This document shows, piece after piece, positions 9,234 through 18,528 of a DNA stretch of 64,000 bases. The notes under the pieces were generated by a model, which saw only the letters and a program-made list of their open reading frames with translations, had not been told where the DNA came from and did not search any database. The DNA is from Clostridia bacterium (GTDB lineage Bacteria > Bacillota > Clostridia > UBA1381), in the NCBI GenBank assembly GCA_017935675.1, contig JAGBHE010000061.1, positions 1 to 64,000 of the forward strand. Reading direction: 5' to 3'. The position numbers and the translations under genes are program-made. Every line of letters begins with the position of its first letter. Position 1 is the stretch's first letter.

Positions 9234-10631
9234 ATGATTAAAAGCTTAAAAAAACCGGCAGTGTGTATCTGTATTCTGTCTTTACTTTTAGCGGAAGCTG
9301 CAGGCTGCGGAAAGAAAAGTGAAAAAAATAACGATGACGGCAATGTGACGGTAATATCGGTAGGAGATATTCCGAGTGCGGATATTGACCCGGAGGCAAA
9401 CAAAATATGTATGAAGCGTATTTCCGATTTTGAAAAAAAGCATCCGGAAATAAAAATAGAACCGGACACATACGTTTTTTCACCGGACACATATGCGGCA
9501 ATGGCGGAGGCCGAAACACTTCCTACTACATATCATCTGCCGTTTACACAGGCAAAGTTAGTTATTGATATGGAATATACCGCCGATGTTGCCGGTGTTT
9601 TAAAAAAGGAAGGCATATATGAACAGATAAATGATACCATACTTGAAAAAATATCAAAGGACGGGAAAATCTATCTTATACCGGAATCATGCTATGATTC
9701 GGGAATTGCGCTTAATATGAAGCTGTTCAGAGAATCTGATATGGTAAATGAAGACGGAACACCGAAAGCGCCTACTACATGGGAGGAGTTGGTCGAGACT
9801 GCGCAAAAGATTAAAGAAAAGACCGGAAAGGACGGCTTTTCAATGCCGGCAAGCGGATGGAGATTTATGCCTGTTGCATGGAGCTTCGGAGGAGAATTTC
9901 TTGAACAGACTCCGGACGGAAAGTGGAAAGCCGTTTTCGACTCTCCCGAGGTAACGGAGGCGCTTCAGTATATAAAGGATTTAAAGTGGAAATATAAAGT
10001 ACTGCAGGAAAACGCGTTGATCAGCACTGATGACATCAATCAGCTTTTTGCAAGCGGTGAAACCGCAATGATGTTTGCGGAGCCCGGTCAGGTATCAAAA
10101 TGTACTATTTACGGTATGGAGCTTGGAGATGTGGGAATGATTCAGATGCCTGCAGGTCCGAAGAAGCATGTTACGCTGATGGGAGGAACCTACAGCGCCG
10201 TAAGAAAGGGCGCTTCGGAAAAAGAAATTGAGGCGGTAATCACATGGCTTAAGGAAACAAGCTCCCTTGGACTGGTGCTGAGCGATGAGGTTAAAAACAG
10301 CATTGAAACGCAGACAGAGCTGGATCTGACAAGCAAAAATATTGTCGGTGCGGATATGATATCTCCCTGGAAAAGCGATAACCCGGTAGAACAGTACAGA
10401 AAACAGCTGAGGCAGGAAAAGGCAAATATAAACTTGAATTATGTTAAGCTTTATAATGATAAGAGCAATATAGAATTTCGTGAGGAGGAGCCTGTTGCCA
10501 CAAACGCGCTTTACCGTACACTCGGCGATTGTATACAGGAAATCTGGACAAATGAAAATGCAGACTGCGCTGCGGTTTTGAAACAGGCAGCGAGTGATTT
10601 CCAGAAAAATCATCTTGATAATCTCAAGTGA
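9234..10631 (+). CDS. Sugar ABC transporter solute-binding lipoprotein
   Basis: This is a 465-residue extracellular solute-binding protein of the carbohydrate-uptake (family 1) type. A lipoprotein signal peptide ends at Cys25 (AEAAGC), followed by a polar linker. The body shows the periplasmic-binding-protein pattern, for example TWEELVETAQKIKEKTG and FASGETAMMFAEPG. It would hold an oligosaccharide at the cell surface and deliver it to the permeases encoded immediately downstream. The start has AAAGGAGG seven bases upstream. No ATPase gene is nearby, so a shared MsmX-type ATPase elsewhere is presumed. The ligand is unknown. Confidence 0.93.
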   Translation: MIKSLKKPAVCICILSLLLAEAAGCGKKSEKNNDDGNVTVISVGDIPSADIDPEANKICMKRISDFEKKHPEIKIEPDTYVFSPDTYAAMAEAETLPTTYHLPFTQAKLVIDMEYTADVAGVLKKEGIYEQINDTILEKISKDGKIYLIPESCYDSGIALNMKLFRESDMVNEDGTPKAPTTWEELVETAQKIKEKTGKDGFSMPASGWRFMPVAWSFGGEFLEQTPDGKWKAVFDSPEVTEALQYIKDLKWKYKVLQENALISTDDINQLFASGETAMMFAEPGQVSKCTIYGMELGDVGMIQMPAGPKKHVTLMGGTYSAVRKGASEKEIEAVITWLKETSSLGLVLSDEVKNSIETQTELDLTSKNIVGADMISPWKSDNPVEQYRKQLRQEKANINLNYVKLYNDKSNIEFREEEPVATNALYRTLGDCIQEIWTNENADCAAVLKQAASDFQKNHLDNLK

Positions 10632-10671
10632 ATTAAAACAGGTTTTGTGAAAGGATTTGACGGTTATAAAA

Positions 10672-11574
10672 ATGAAAAGGGGAATATTCGCTTCTGCAGT
10701 AAGAAGACTTAAAAGTGACAGCGGAGCATGGCTTCTTATAATTCCCGCCCTGCTGTGTATTTACTTTAGTATTATAAGGCCCCAGCTGCTTGCGTTTATA
10801 TGGTCGTTTTGCAGCATGAAGGGTTATACAATAACGGGCTTTGCGGGGCTTGACAATTTCAAGGTTGTACTGACGGATACGCTGTTTTTGAAAACGTTCT
10901 TTAATACCCTGAAGTATGTGATGTATTCAGCGGTCATAGGCTTTATACCGCCCATAATTGTAGCTCTGATAATGAATGAGCTCATTCATTTCAGAAAAAT
11001 CATCAGGGTAATAATATATCTTCCGTCAATAATGCCGGCAGTAGCGGTTTCTCTTTTGTGGTATTTTATGTACTATCCCGACCAGACCGGATTGCTTAAT
11101 GTGTTGATAATAAAGCTTGGAGGAAATCCGTACACATGGCTGCAGGACGGAAGGTTTACTATATTATATATAGTTGTAAGTATGGCATGGTCGGCTTCGG
11201 GAGCTACGGTTATTTATTATTTCTCTGCGTTGCAGGGAATAAACCGCGAGCTTTATGAGGCTGCGGTAATGGACGGAGCGGGGGTTTTATACCGTTTAAG
11301 GGTGGTAACGCTTCCTTATATGTCCGGAATACTCCTTCTGTTTTTTGTACGTCATCTGATCGGCGTATTTAATATTATGGAACAGCCCATGCAAATGACA
11401 AACGGAGGTCCGAATAATGCTTCGGTAACACTGGGTCTTCTGAATTACCGCTATGCATTTGAGGACGGTCATCCTCAGTACGCGCTTGCATTAAGCGTTA
11501 TTATGTTTATCTTCGGACTTATCGCAACGGTAGGATATTTCAGATTAAACAAAAAGGTGGAGGAAAACCGGTAA
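10672..11574 (+). CDS. Sugar ABC transporter permease (UgpA/LplB type)
   Basis: This is about a 300-residue MalF-like inner-membrane subunit with six predicted membrane segments. The ATPase-docking EAA loop appears as YEAAVMDGAGVLYRLRVVTLP. It pairs with the next gene to form the channel for the 9234-encoded binding protein. The exact start is unclear. An ATG at 10672 is listed, but AAAGGA lies 16 bases before it, and a TTG at 10657 is in frame only one base after that motif. The gene overlaps the next by one base (TAATG). Confidence 0.92.
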   Translation: MKRGIFASAVRRLKSDSGAWLLIIPALLCIYFSIIRPQLLAFIWSFCSMKGYTITGFAGLDNFKVVLTDTLFLKTFFNTLKYVMYSAVIGFIPPIIVALIMNELIHFRKIIRVIIYLPSIMPAVAVSLLWYFMYYPDQTGLLNVLIIKLGGNPYTWLQDGRFTILYIVVSMAWSASGATVIYYFSALQGINRELYEAAVMDGAGVLYRLRVVTLPYMSGILLLFFVRHLIGVFNIMEQPMQMTNGGPNNASVTLGLLNYRYAFEDGHPQYALALSVIMFIFGLIATVGYFRLNKKVEENR

Positions 11575-12530
11575 TGAAAAAAGCAAGTGATGTTCTGATT
11601 GGCCGGGACAAAAAGGAAAAGAGAAAAAACATCCGGAGAAGCTATTTGTTTCAGAATATGAACAAGGGCGTGCTTACAAATGCCGATATGAAGCAGAAAA
11701 AATATATAGTTTTTTATTCGGTCCTTGTACTCATTATAATAATCTGTGAGCTGATAGTGCTTGTACCGTCCGTATGGATGATTTTAATGGGCTTTAAAGA
11801 TTCGTCGGAGCTGTATCAGACACCGGTAACATTTTTTCCGAAGGAAATAAATCTGTCGAAGCTCTGGAAGCTCTGGAAGCAGATGAATTTTATAAAATAC
11901 TATATAAATACATTCATTATGGCAATAGGTGCAGTTGCGGTTGATATTGTTGTATGCGGATTTGCGGGCTATGTATTGTCGAGGCTTAAGCCGAAGGGAT
12001 CGGGAATAATTTTTAAAATATGCTTCTGGCTGATGATTCTGCCGGGAACGGGAAGATTGGTTCCCCTTTATAAAATGTTTATCAATTTTCCTATAGGTCA
12101 TGTAAATATGATGAATACATATTTGCCGATTTGGATAATGACCGGCTCGGCGGTGTTTGATATTATACTTTTCAAGACCACCTTCGACAATATTTCAAAT
12201 TCGCTTATTGAAGCGTCAAAAATTGACGGTGCTTCAAACATAAGAATTTTCTTTCAGATAATTATACCGCTTGGAATGCCGGTACTTATAACGCAGGGCA
12301 TTTTTACATTTAATTATCAGTTCGGGTCATTTTTCTGGCCGATGCTTCTGATAAAGGATCAGTCAAAAATGGTTCTCGGACTGCAGATATATAAGCTGAA
12401 GGATTCAAGCATGTCAATGGATTTCAGAATGCTGGCAATGCTGTTTTCAATACTTCCGCAGCTGCTTGTGTTTGCGCTGTTTCAGAAATATATAATGGGC
12501 GGCGTAAATATTGGCGGAGTAAAGGGATAG
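11574..12530 (+). CDS. Sugar ABC transporter permease (UgpE/LplC type)
   Basis: This is a 318-residue MalG-like permease. It has an unusually long basic N-terminal extension of about 45 residues before the first membrane helix. The EAA loop reads IEASKIDGASNIRIFFQIIIP, and the protein ends in the MGGVNIGGVKG tail common in this family. Translation is coupled to the preceding permease by a TAATG overlap, with GGAGG nine bases upstream. It forms the second half of the importer. Confidence 0.93.
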   Translation: MKKASDVLIGRDKKEKRKNIRRSYLFQNMNKGVLTNADMKQKKYIVFYSVLVLIIIICELIVLVPSVWMILMGFKDSSELYQTPVTFFPKEINLSKLWKLWKQMNFIKYYINTFIMAIGAVAVDIVVCGFAGYVLSRLKPKGSGIIFKICFWLMILPGTGRLVPLYKMFINFPIGHVNMMNTYLPIWIMTGSAVFDIILFKTTFDNISNSLIEASKIDGASNIRIFFQIIIPLGMPVLITQGIFTFNYQFGSFFWPMLLIKDQSKMVLGLQIYKLKDSSMSMDFRMLAMLFSILPQLLVFALFQKYIMGGVNIGGVKG

Positions 12531-12554
12531 AAAAAAATTGCAGTATGGAAAGGA

Positions 12555-15500
12555 ATGATTACAGATACTATGAAAAAATTATTTTCATTATTTCTTTCGG
12601 CGTGCCTTTTATTTGCGGCGCCGCCGCAGTATGCACTCGGGGAGAACAATAATGATTATGCAAGCCTGACAGTTGGGAAATATTATAAGACTCATAATGT
12701 GTCAAATTATTATTTCGGCGAAAATGACGGCACATTTCTTGTTGAGCGCCTGGGAAGAACGGGCGTTCAGATGTACAGTGAAAATCCGTCCACACTTTTC
12801 TTGTATATAAACGCAGACGATAACGTTTTTTATTCGCCTGAGGGAAGCAATATAAAGGTTATTGTAGATTATTTTGATGAGGGAACGTCAAATTTTACGC
12901 TGAGATATTGCTCAACCGGACAGCAGTGGAATGATGATAATGATATCGTAAAGCTGACAGACTCAAAAATATGGAAACAGCATGTGTTTTACCTTAAAGA
13001 TGCGACGATGGATAATCGCTGTAATAATGCGGATATTGTCGTTGCAATGTGGTCAAGAAACATGCCGGTAATCAAACAGCAGTTTATTGTAGGCGGCGTA
13101 AGGATAGAAAAGGAGTATCAGCCGGTTAAGGAAACTGTTACCTCCGCTCATGTGGGAAATATTTTCGCACCGGAGGATGACATGACATTGAATCTCCATA
13201 TGGAGAACACTACAGGCGGAAAATTTGATACGGAAATAAAGCTTGATGTGTATGACAGATATAATTCGAAAATAAAAAGCATTTCGGGAAATGTTACTCT
13301 TGACGGCGAAGACGCCGACTTTGAAATACGTCCTGAAATTACAGTCTTCGGTACATACACTCTGAAGGGAACTGTTTCGTATGCGGACGAAAACAACATT
13401 ATGCACAATGATGAGATAGAAGAACGTTTTTCATTGGCGGATAAGCTTAGTCCGTCGGACCCGAGAAATGACCGCTTTGGAGTTTGTTCACACGTATGGA
13501 GATATGCGTCGGATGAGCTTGAGCAAAAGCATAAGGAGGTTTTGCAGGCTATGGGTGCAGGCTGGCACAGAACCGAGGTTCAGTGGGCACGCATAGAATC
13601 GGAGCTTTTAAAATATACGTTCCCGAGAGAGTCGGGAATGCCTTTTCAAATGAAGGAATACGGCGTAAATTCACTGCAAATTCTTGATTACGGCAATACG
13701 CTTTATAAGGACAGTCACGGTGAGGAAAATACAATTCCTACGACTGATGAGTATATTGAAGGCTATATCAGATACTGTCTCAAAACACTTGAGTATTACA
13801 AAGGAATGATAGAATACGTTGAAATCTGGAACGAGCCTGACAACTATAAGTTTAATGTTGAATGGGTACCTCCGTCGGCATACGCAGAGCTTGTTAAAAG
13901 GGTTGCACCGGCAATAAAAGCGGAATATCCCGACATAAAAATAGTAGGACCTGTTACATGTGATACAAAGGTTGAATGGGTTAAGGGTTTTTTTGACGCA
14001 GGAGGCTACGATTATATAGACTGCGTGAGCTTTCATCCGTATCAGTGGAACGGAAGGCTTGAAATGGATGTGCTCAGAGGAAAGATGAATGAGATACGCA
14101 ATCTCATGAGTCAGTATGGCGAGATGAAACCCGTATGGATAACGGAAATAGGCTGGTCATCAACCATTGGAGGAGAAAGGAAATACAGTATGTCCAGAAC
14201 AGACAGACCCGGAGTGTCTCTTCAGACATACACAATACTCATAGGCGAAGGCCTGGCCGATAAGGTGTTCTGGTATAATTTTCAGGACAGCGGAGTAAAT
14301 ATCAGCAATGGTGAAGCTAATATGGGCATGGTAACAAATCCAACGGGAGGAGTTACTCCCTGGGCGGCAGATAACCTTTATATTATGTTTACACAGATGA
14401 ATAAAAAAATAGGTCCGGCAGACCCGGCGGGCTTTATAAGGCGCAGCGATGAAACATGTCTGTATAATTTTAAAAGGCATGACGGAGGCAACGTTATGGT
14501 TGCATGGTCTGAGGGCGAAAGCCGCGCGGTAGGTATGAAGCTTGGCGGAACACGTCTTGATAAATATGATATATATGGAAATAAAATAGACACTATCTGT
14601 TCGGATAACGGGGTTTTCCTGATTTCCGCCGAAAAAGAGCCTGTGTATTACGTAGGAAATTTTGATTCCTTTGAAGAAGCGCAGTGCGATATTTCCGTAA
14701 CGCAGAATCCGTACATAACAGGCGCCGGAGAAAGCTTTGAATTTAAAGCGGAGGACAAAAGGTGCAGAAAACTCAGAACGGAAGCTGAATGCGGGCTTGA
14801 GACTGAAGCAGGCGGCGGAGACCGGGTGTATATTAAAACTCCGGCAGACGAAACGGGAGAATATGAATTTACGGCACGGGTTTACGCAGATGATTTGCTT
14901 GTTTACAGCGGAAAGAATATTTTGTCAACGAAGACCATGCAAACAAGCATTAGTTTGCAGCGCGCCGCGGGCAACTATTATAAGGCTGTTCTGACGATTG
15001 CAAACAATATGAATAATACAAAGCTGTCCGGAACGGTGAGACTGAAAATTGCCGGAGCTGAGAAGGAGCAAAGCCGCCCGGTCAGGTTTGTGGATATACC
15101 GCCGGGGGGAAGCATGAGCTTCGAGACAGCTCTGCCCGAAATGGTAAAGAAGCGCCCGTTTACCATAATAACGGAGGCAGAAACCGACAGCGGCTATAAA
15201 TACAGCAAATCCGAGGATTTTGATTTAATATCCGCACAATGCACTGATAAAAAGCCGGATATTGACGGCAGAATATCAAAGGGGGAATGGAACGGAAGCT
15301 GGATAGCGGCTGACACAAAAAGCGCGGTGGTGAACACTCCGGATTGGGGCGGAGCCGCAGACGCAAGCTTCAGCGCAAATTTGATGTGGGATAATGAAAA
15401 TCTGTATATGGCGGTCATCGTTAAGGATAATGTATTTTGTCAGGGCTATACCAACTCCGATGTATGGCAGGGAGACAGTCTGCAGTTTGCCTTCAGCGAT

Positions 15501-15851
15501 CCGAAAAAAGAGAAAACAGATGCTTCGATATGTACGGCGATGAGCATTGCTCTTACGAATTATGGTACGGAGGTGCGCAGAGGCTTGTCGGATTACGGCG
15601 CCGAAGCATGTATGCTGTCGCTGAACGCCTCTGCCGTACGGTCGGAGGACGGAATAATATACGAGCTTGAAATCCCGTGGAAAGAAATCTTTTATGAGGG
15701 ATATATTCCGAAAGCCGGCGAGAGCATTGGTTTTTCCCTGCTTATGAATGATAATGACGGAGCGGGGAGACGCGGAGGAATGCAGTACGGCGAGGGTATA
15801 TATTTCGGCAGGGATTTTAATAAGTTCAAGGATTTAAAATTAATAAAATAA
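12555..15851 (+). CDS. Secreted clan GH-A glycoside hydrolase with CBM9-like C-terminus
   Basis: This is a 1098-residue exported enzyme. A signal peptide at about residues 6-29 is followed by a beta-rich N-terminal region and a (beta/alpha)8 catalytic domain at about 300-640. Both retaining glutamates are visible: acid/base E427 in EIWNEPDN and nucleophile E531 in VWITEIGWSS. The fold and motifs resemble GH39/GH5-type enzymes, and I cannot fix the family or substrate. The last 200 residues (IDGRISKGEW, WDNENLYMAVIVKD, WQGDSLQFAFSD) match a CBM9/DOMON-like carbohydrate-binding module. No SLH or sortase signal is seen. The start is uncertain between 12555 and 12570, since the GGAAAGGA motif lies very close to the first ATG. 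It follows the importer by 24 bp. Confidence 0.87.
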   Translation: MITDTMKKLFSLFLSACLLFAAPPQYALGENNNDYASLTVGKYYKTHNVSNYYFGENDGTFLVERLGRTGVQMYSENPSTLFLYINADDNVFYSPEGSNIKVIVDYFDEGTSNFTLRYCSTGQQWNDDNDIVKLTDSKIWKQHVFYLKDATMDNRCNNADIVVAMWSRNMPVIKQQFIVGGVRIEKEYQPVKETVTSAHVGNIFAPEDDMTLNLHMENTTGGKFDTEIKLDVYDRYNSKIKSISGNVTLDGEDADFEIRPEITVFGTYTLKGTVSYADENNIMHNDEIEERFSLADKLSPSDPRNDRFGVCSHVWRYASDELEQKHKEVLQAMGAGWHRTEVQWARIESELLKYTFPRESGMPFQMKEYGVNSLQILDYGNTLYKDSHGEENTIPTTDEYIEGYIRYCLKTLEYYKGMIEYVEIWNEPDNYKFNVEWVPPSAYAELVKRVAPAIKAEYPDIKIVGPVTCDTKVEWVKGFFDAGGYDYIDCVSFHPYQWNGRLEMDVLRGKMNEIRNLMSQYGEMKPVWITEIGWSSTIGGERKYSMSRTDRPGVSLQTYTILIGEGLADKVFWYNFQDSGVNISNGEANMGMVTNPTGGVTPWAADNLYIMFTQMNKKIGPADPAGFIRRSDETCLYNFKRHDGGNVMVAWSEGESRAVGMKLGGTRLDKYDIYGNKIDTICSDNGVFLISAEKEPVYYVGNFDSFEEAQCDISVTQNPYITGAGESFEFKAEDKRCRKLRTEAECGLETEAGGGDRVYIKTPADETGEYEFTARVYADDLLVYSGKNILSTKTMQTSISLQRAAGNYYKAVLTIANNMNNTKLSGTVRLKIAGAEKEQSRPVRFVDIPPGGSMSFETALPEMVKKRPFTIITEAETDSGYKYSKSEDFDLISAQCTDKKPDIDGRISKGEWNGSWIAADTKSAVVNTPDWGGAADASFSANLMWDNENLYMAVIVKDNVFCQGYTNSDVWQGDSLQFAFSDPKKEKTDASICTAMSIALTNYGTEVRRGLSDYGAEACMLSLNASAVRSEDGIIYELEIPWKEIFYEGYIPKAGESIGFSLLMNDNDGAGRRGGMQYGEGIYFGRDFNKFKDLKLIK

Positions 15852-15876
15852 ACTAAAAAACAGGGAGGAAACGATT

Positions 15877-18465
15877 ATGAAATTAAAAAGGGCATTGGCA
15901 ATGATGATACCGCTTTCATTAACGGCGGCAATTTCAGTACCGGTATCGGCGGCTGAAAGAATTACTTCGGTAATTTATGAAGCAAATGAGGATTTTGAAA
16001 ATTATGCGGGAACCGGGGCGCCGGCAGGCTGGACAGCCTACGGTGTATGGGACAGCACCGTGGGCGGAGTATATACTCCCGAACCGGAAAGGTGTGAAGG
16101 AAACGGCGGAGGAACAGGCATAAAAATTGGCCTGAACGACCATCAGTGGACGGCAGGCATAAAAAAGAATATCGAAAAGCTTCGTGCAGATGAAAATCTG
16201 GACATTTCCTTTGATGTAAAGGTAAACAGCAGCACTGCTTATCCGGTTATAAGACTTACCGGAAAGTACCTTGACGGCAAAAGCGACTATGACGCACGCA
16301 TTGCTTTCATAAACGGCGAAATAAAGACGTCGGATAAAGCGCCCCAGAGAAGAACGGTGGGAAGCTATGATTATACGCCCGGGGAATGGTTTAACGTAAA
16401 AATGCGGATAAACGGTAAAAGCAGTGCTTACAGCATTTGGGTTAACGGCACGGAGTCCGTACACAACGGGGTTTATGCAAGAGACGGCGGCGAGAAATTC
16501 TCCGGAAGTGTGCAAGATTTCGGCGAATCAACGTCTTATCAGAATTTAATTGCGGATTCAACGGATATTCTTTTGGGAGGATATCAGGAGGGGGAATTTT
16601 GTTTTGATAATATTTCCGTAAAAAAATCTGCAAAGGATACAAATGTGGGCTCGGGCGCATTTTTCACTGATTTTTCGGATATGACGCCGGAATACGGCAT
16701 TCTTCCCGATGGCTTTATGCTTCCTTCAAACTACTGGGGAATCGTCGGAGCGGAGAAGGACGCCGAACACGGTATGTCTCTTGTGTTAAACGGAGTAAAC
16801 AGATCAGCCCTTCAGTATGTTTTTGATGAGCCGATAACAAGCGGCACGGTGACATGTGAATTTGACGCTTACAATGAGGGAGCGCGTGTTTTGTTTGAGG
16901 CTCTGGGCATCGACAAAATAGAGTATTTAATAAAAGATTATGAATGCGTCTGGATGTGGATAAAAAGCTCGATGAGCAGTGCTGAGGATAATGCAACAGA
17001 TAAGTGGGAGCACTATACGGTAACGGTGGACATAGACAATCAGACCTACACCATTGTATGCGATGGTACAAATATAGCTTCCGGAGTATACGATAAGTCA
17101 AAAGTAGGCTCGTTATGTATCAGGGCTCTTAATGTGAATGATAAAGGCAATCCCGTGTACATAGATAATTTCAAATGCATAGCTGCTCCGGCAAGCTCTT
17201 ATCAGAGAACAGAGGATGACTTTGAAGGATATTCGGACGTCACCGGTGTACTCGGAACATGGAGTAAAGAGGGATGGTCAAAAACAGATGAAATGCTTGA
17301 CGAAGAAAACGGGAATAAGTATTTTTCCGTAAACGGCACCAAGGGCGGAGCCTATAACCGTACTTTCAATGAGATAACCTCGGGAATCGTTCATGTGGAG
17401 GCTGACGTGAGAGTGACCGGAAACACTCAGGCTTTAATACTGTCCGCGCCTTCGGCCGGCAGTGATTATCAGGTTATCGCACTTTTCGACGGCAGTGCTG
17501 GAGTAGTGGACATGGGTGCATGGGCTACTGATGATTATCATAAAATCAGCAATATTTCAAAGAATGAATGGTACAAGGTAAAGAGTGACACCGATTTTAT
17601 GAACAAAACTCTTACAACCGCAGTTTCGGCGGACGGAGGAGAAAGCTGGACATCAAAAACCTTTTATTTTGATGAACTCGGCAGCGGAGCAGGCATGACC
17701 GGAATCAATAAAATAAAGCTGCAGGTTAACGGCAATGATAATTCAAGCGGATACGCTCAGTTTGATAATATACTTATAACTCAGAAGAGTGCTGATTTAT
17801 ATGATACACCGGAGGTAACGCTTTATGGTGCGGAGGGAGAACAGATTGCAGCTTCGGACAGGGTTACACCGGCAATCAGCAAAATATCAGTTGATTTCGG
17901 AGCGCCTATGAATACTGCATCGCTGCTTGACGCCGTAAGTCTTACGGACGGAGGCGGAGCGGAGGCCGGGTATTTTGCGGTTCCCAACGGGCAGATATTA
18001 AATATTATTCTTACGAATATACTTAAAGCCAATGAAAGCTACACCTTGAGAATAGACGGCAGTGCACAGAGCAGTGCGGGAATAAGCCTCGGAAATGCCT
18101 TTGAACAGATGCTTGAAACAGGAGACAATGTTTTCAGTGCAAGAAATTTCAAAATGGCAAAGGACGGCGGGGAGATTAATTCCATGGGAGATATAACAGG
18201 CGGCATGCAGGCAAGCTTCGGCTTCTCGTATATAAATACCTTGAGCAGCATCTCAGAGGTGTATTTAATAACCGCATATTATAAGGATAAGGCTCTTATA
18301 AACACAAATTATAAGCTTGTCGGAATTGATGATGATATCAGATGCGCTTATGTAAGTATACTTGAGAATATAGACGATCCGGGTGATGCTGACACATTTA
18401 AGGTATTTTTATGGAGCGGCGAAAGTCACATGATACCGCTCACAGACAATATTGAAATCAGATAA
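15877..18465 (+). CDS. Large secreted beta-sandwich protein, function unknown
   Basis: This is an 862-residue exported protein with a signal peptide cleaved near VSAAE (residue 27). It has three similar LamG/concanavalin-like blocks, each with a D-N-hydrophobic motif at its end (FCFDNISVKK, VYIDNFKC, AQFDNILITQ). A Big/Ig-like domain follows at about 645-745, then a short beta C-terminal domain. No catalytic signature is evident. It could be a multi-CBM substrate-binding protein or a noncatalytic scaffold for the neighbouring hydrolases. A good GGGAGG ribosome binding site precedes it, 25 bp after the GH-A gene. Confidence 0.75.
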   Translation: MKLKRALAMMIPLSLTAAISVPVSAAERITSVIYEANEDFENYAGTGAPAGWTAYGVWDSTVGGVYTPEPERCEGNGGGTGIKIGLNDHQWTAGIKKNIEKLRADENLDISFDVKVNSSTAYPVIRLTGKYLDGKSDYDARIAFINGEIKTSDKAPQRRTVGSYDYTPGEWFNVKMRINGKSSAYSIWVNGTESVHNGVYARDGGEKFSGSVQDFGESTSYQNLIADSTDILLGGYQEGEFCFDNISVKKSAKDTNVGSGAFFTDFSDMTPEYGILPDGFMLPSNYWGIVGAEKDAEHGMSLVLNGVNRSALQYVFDEPITSGTVTCEFDAYNEGARVLFEALGIDKIEYLIKDYECVWMWIKSSMSSAEDNATDKWEHYTVTVDIDNQTYTIVCDGTNIASGVYDKSKVGSLCIRALNVNDKGNPVYIDNFKCIAAPASSYQRTEDDFEGYSDVTGVLGTWSKEGWSKTDEMLDEENGNKYFSVNGTKGGAYNRTFNEITSGIVHVEADVRVTGNTQALILSAPSAGSDYQVIALFDGSAGVVDMGAWATDDYHKISNISKNEWYKVKSDTDFMNKTLTTAVSADGGESWTSKTFYFDELGSGAGMTGINKIKLQVNGNDNSSGYAQFDNILITQKSADLYDTPEVTLYGAEGEQIAASDRVTPAISKISVDFGAPMNTASLLDAVSLTDGGGAEAGYFAVPNGQILNIILTNILKANESYTLRIDGSAQSSAGISLGNAFEQMLETGDNVFSARNFKMAKDGGEINSMGDITGGMQASFGFSYINTLSSISEVYLITAYYKDKALINTNYKLVGIDDDIRCAYVSILENIDDPGDADTFKVFLWSGESHMIPLTDNIEIR

Positions 18466-18472
18466 CTGCAAA

Positions 18473-18510
18473 GCAGGACTCAGGTCGCCGACGGGCGGCC
18501 TGAGTCCTGC
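18473..18510 (+). other. Intercistronic GC-rich hairpin
   Basis: A 17-bp stem with one G-U pair (arms 18473-18489 and 18494-18510, beginning GCAGGACTCAGG) and a 4-nt GACG loop separates two genes of the run. There is no T-run after it. An mRNA-stabilising or processing hairpin is therefore more likely than a full terminator. Confidence 0.75.
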
Positions 18511-18528
18511 CGGGAAATGAGGTAGCTT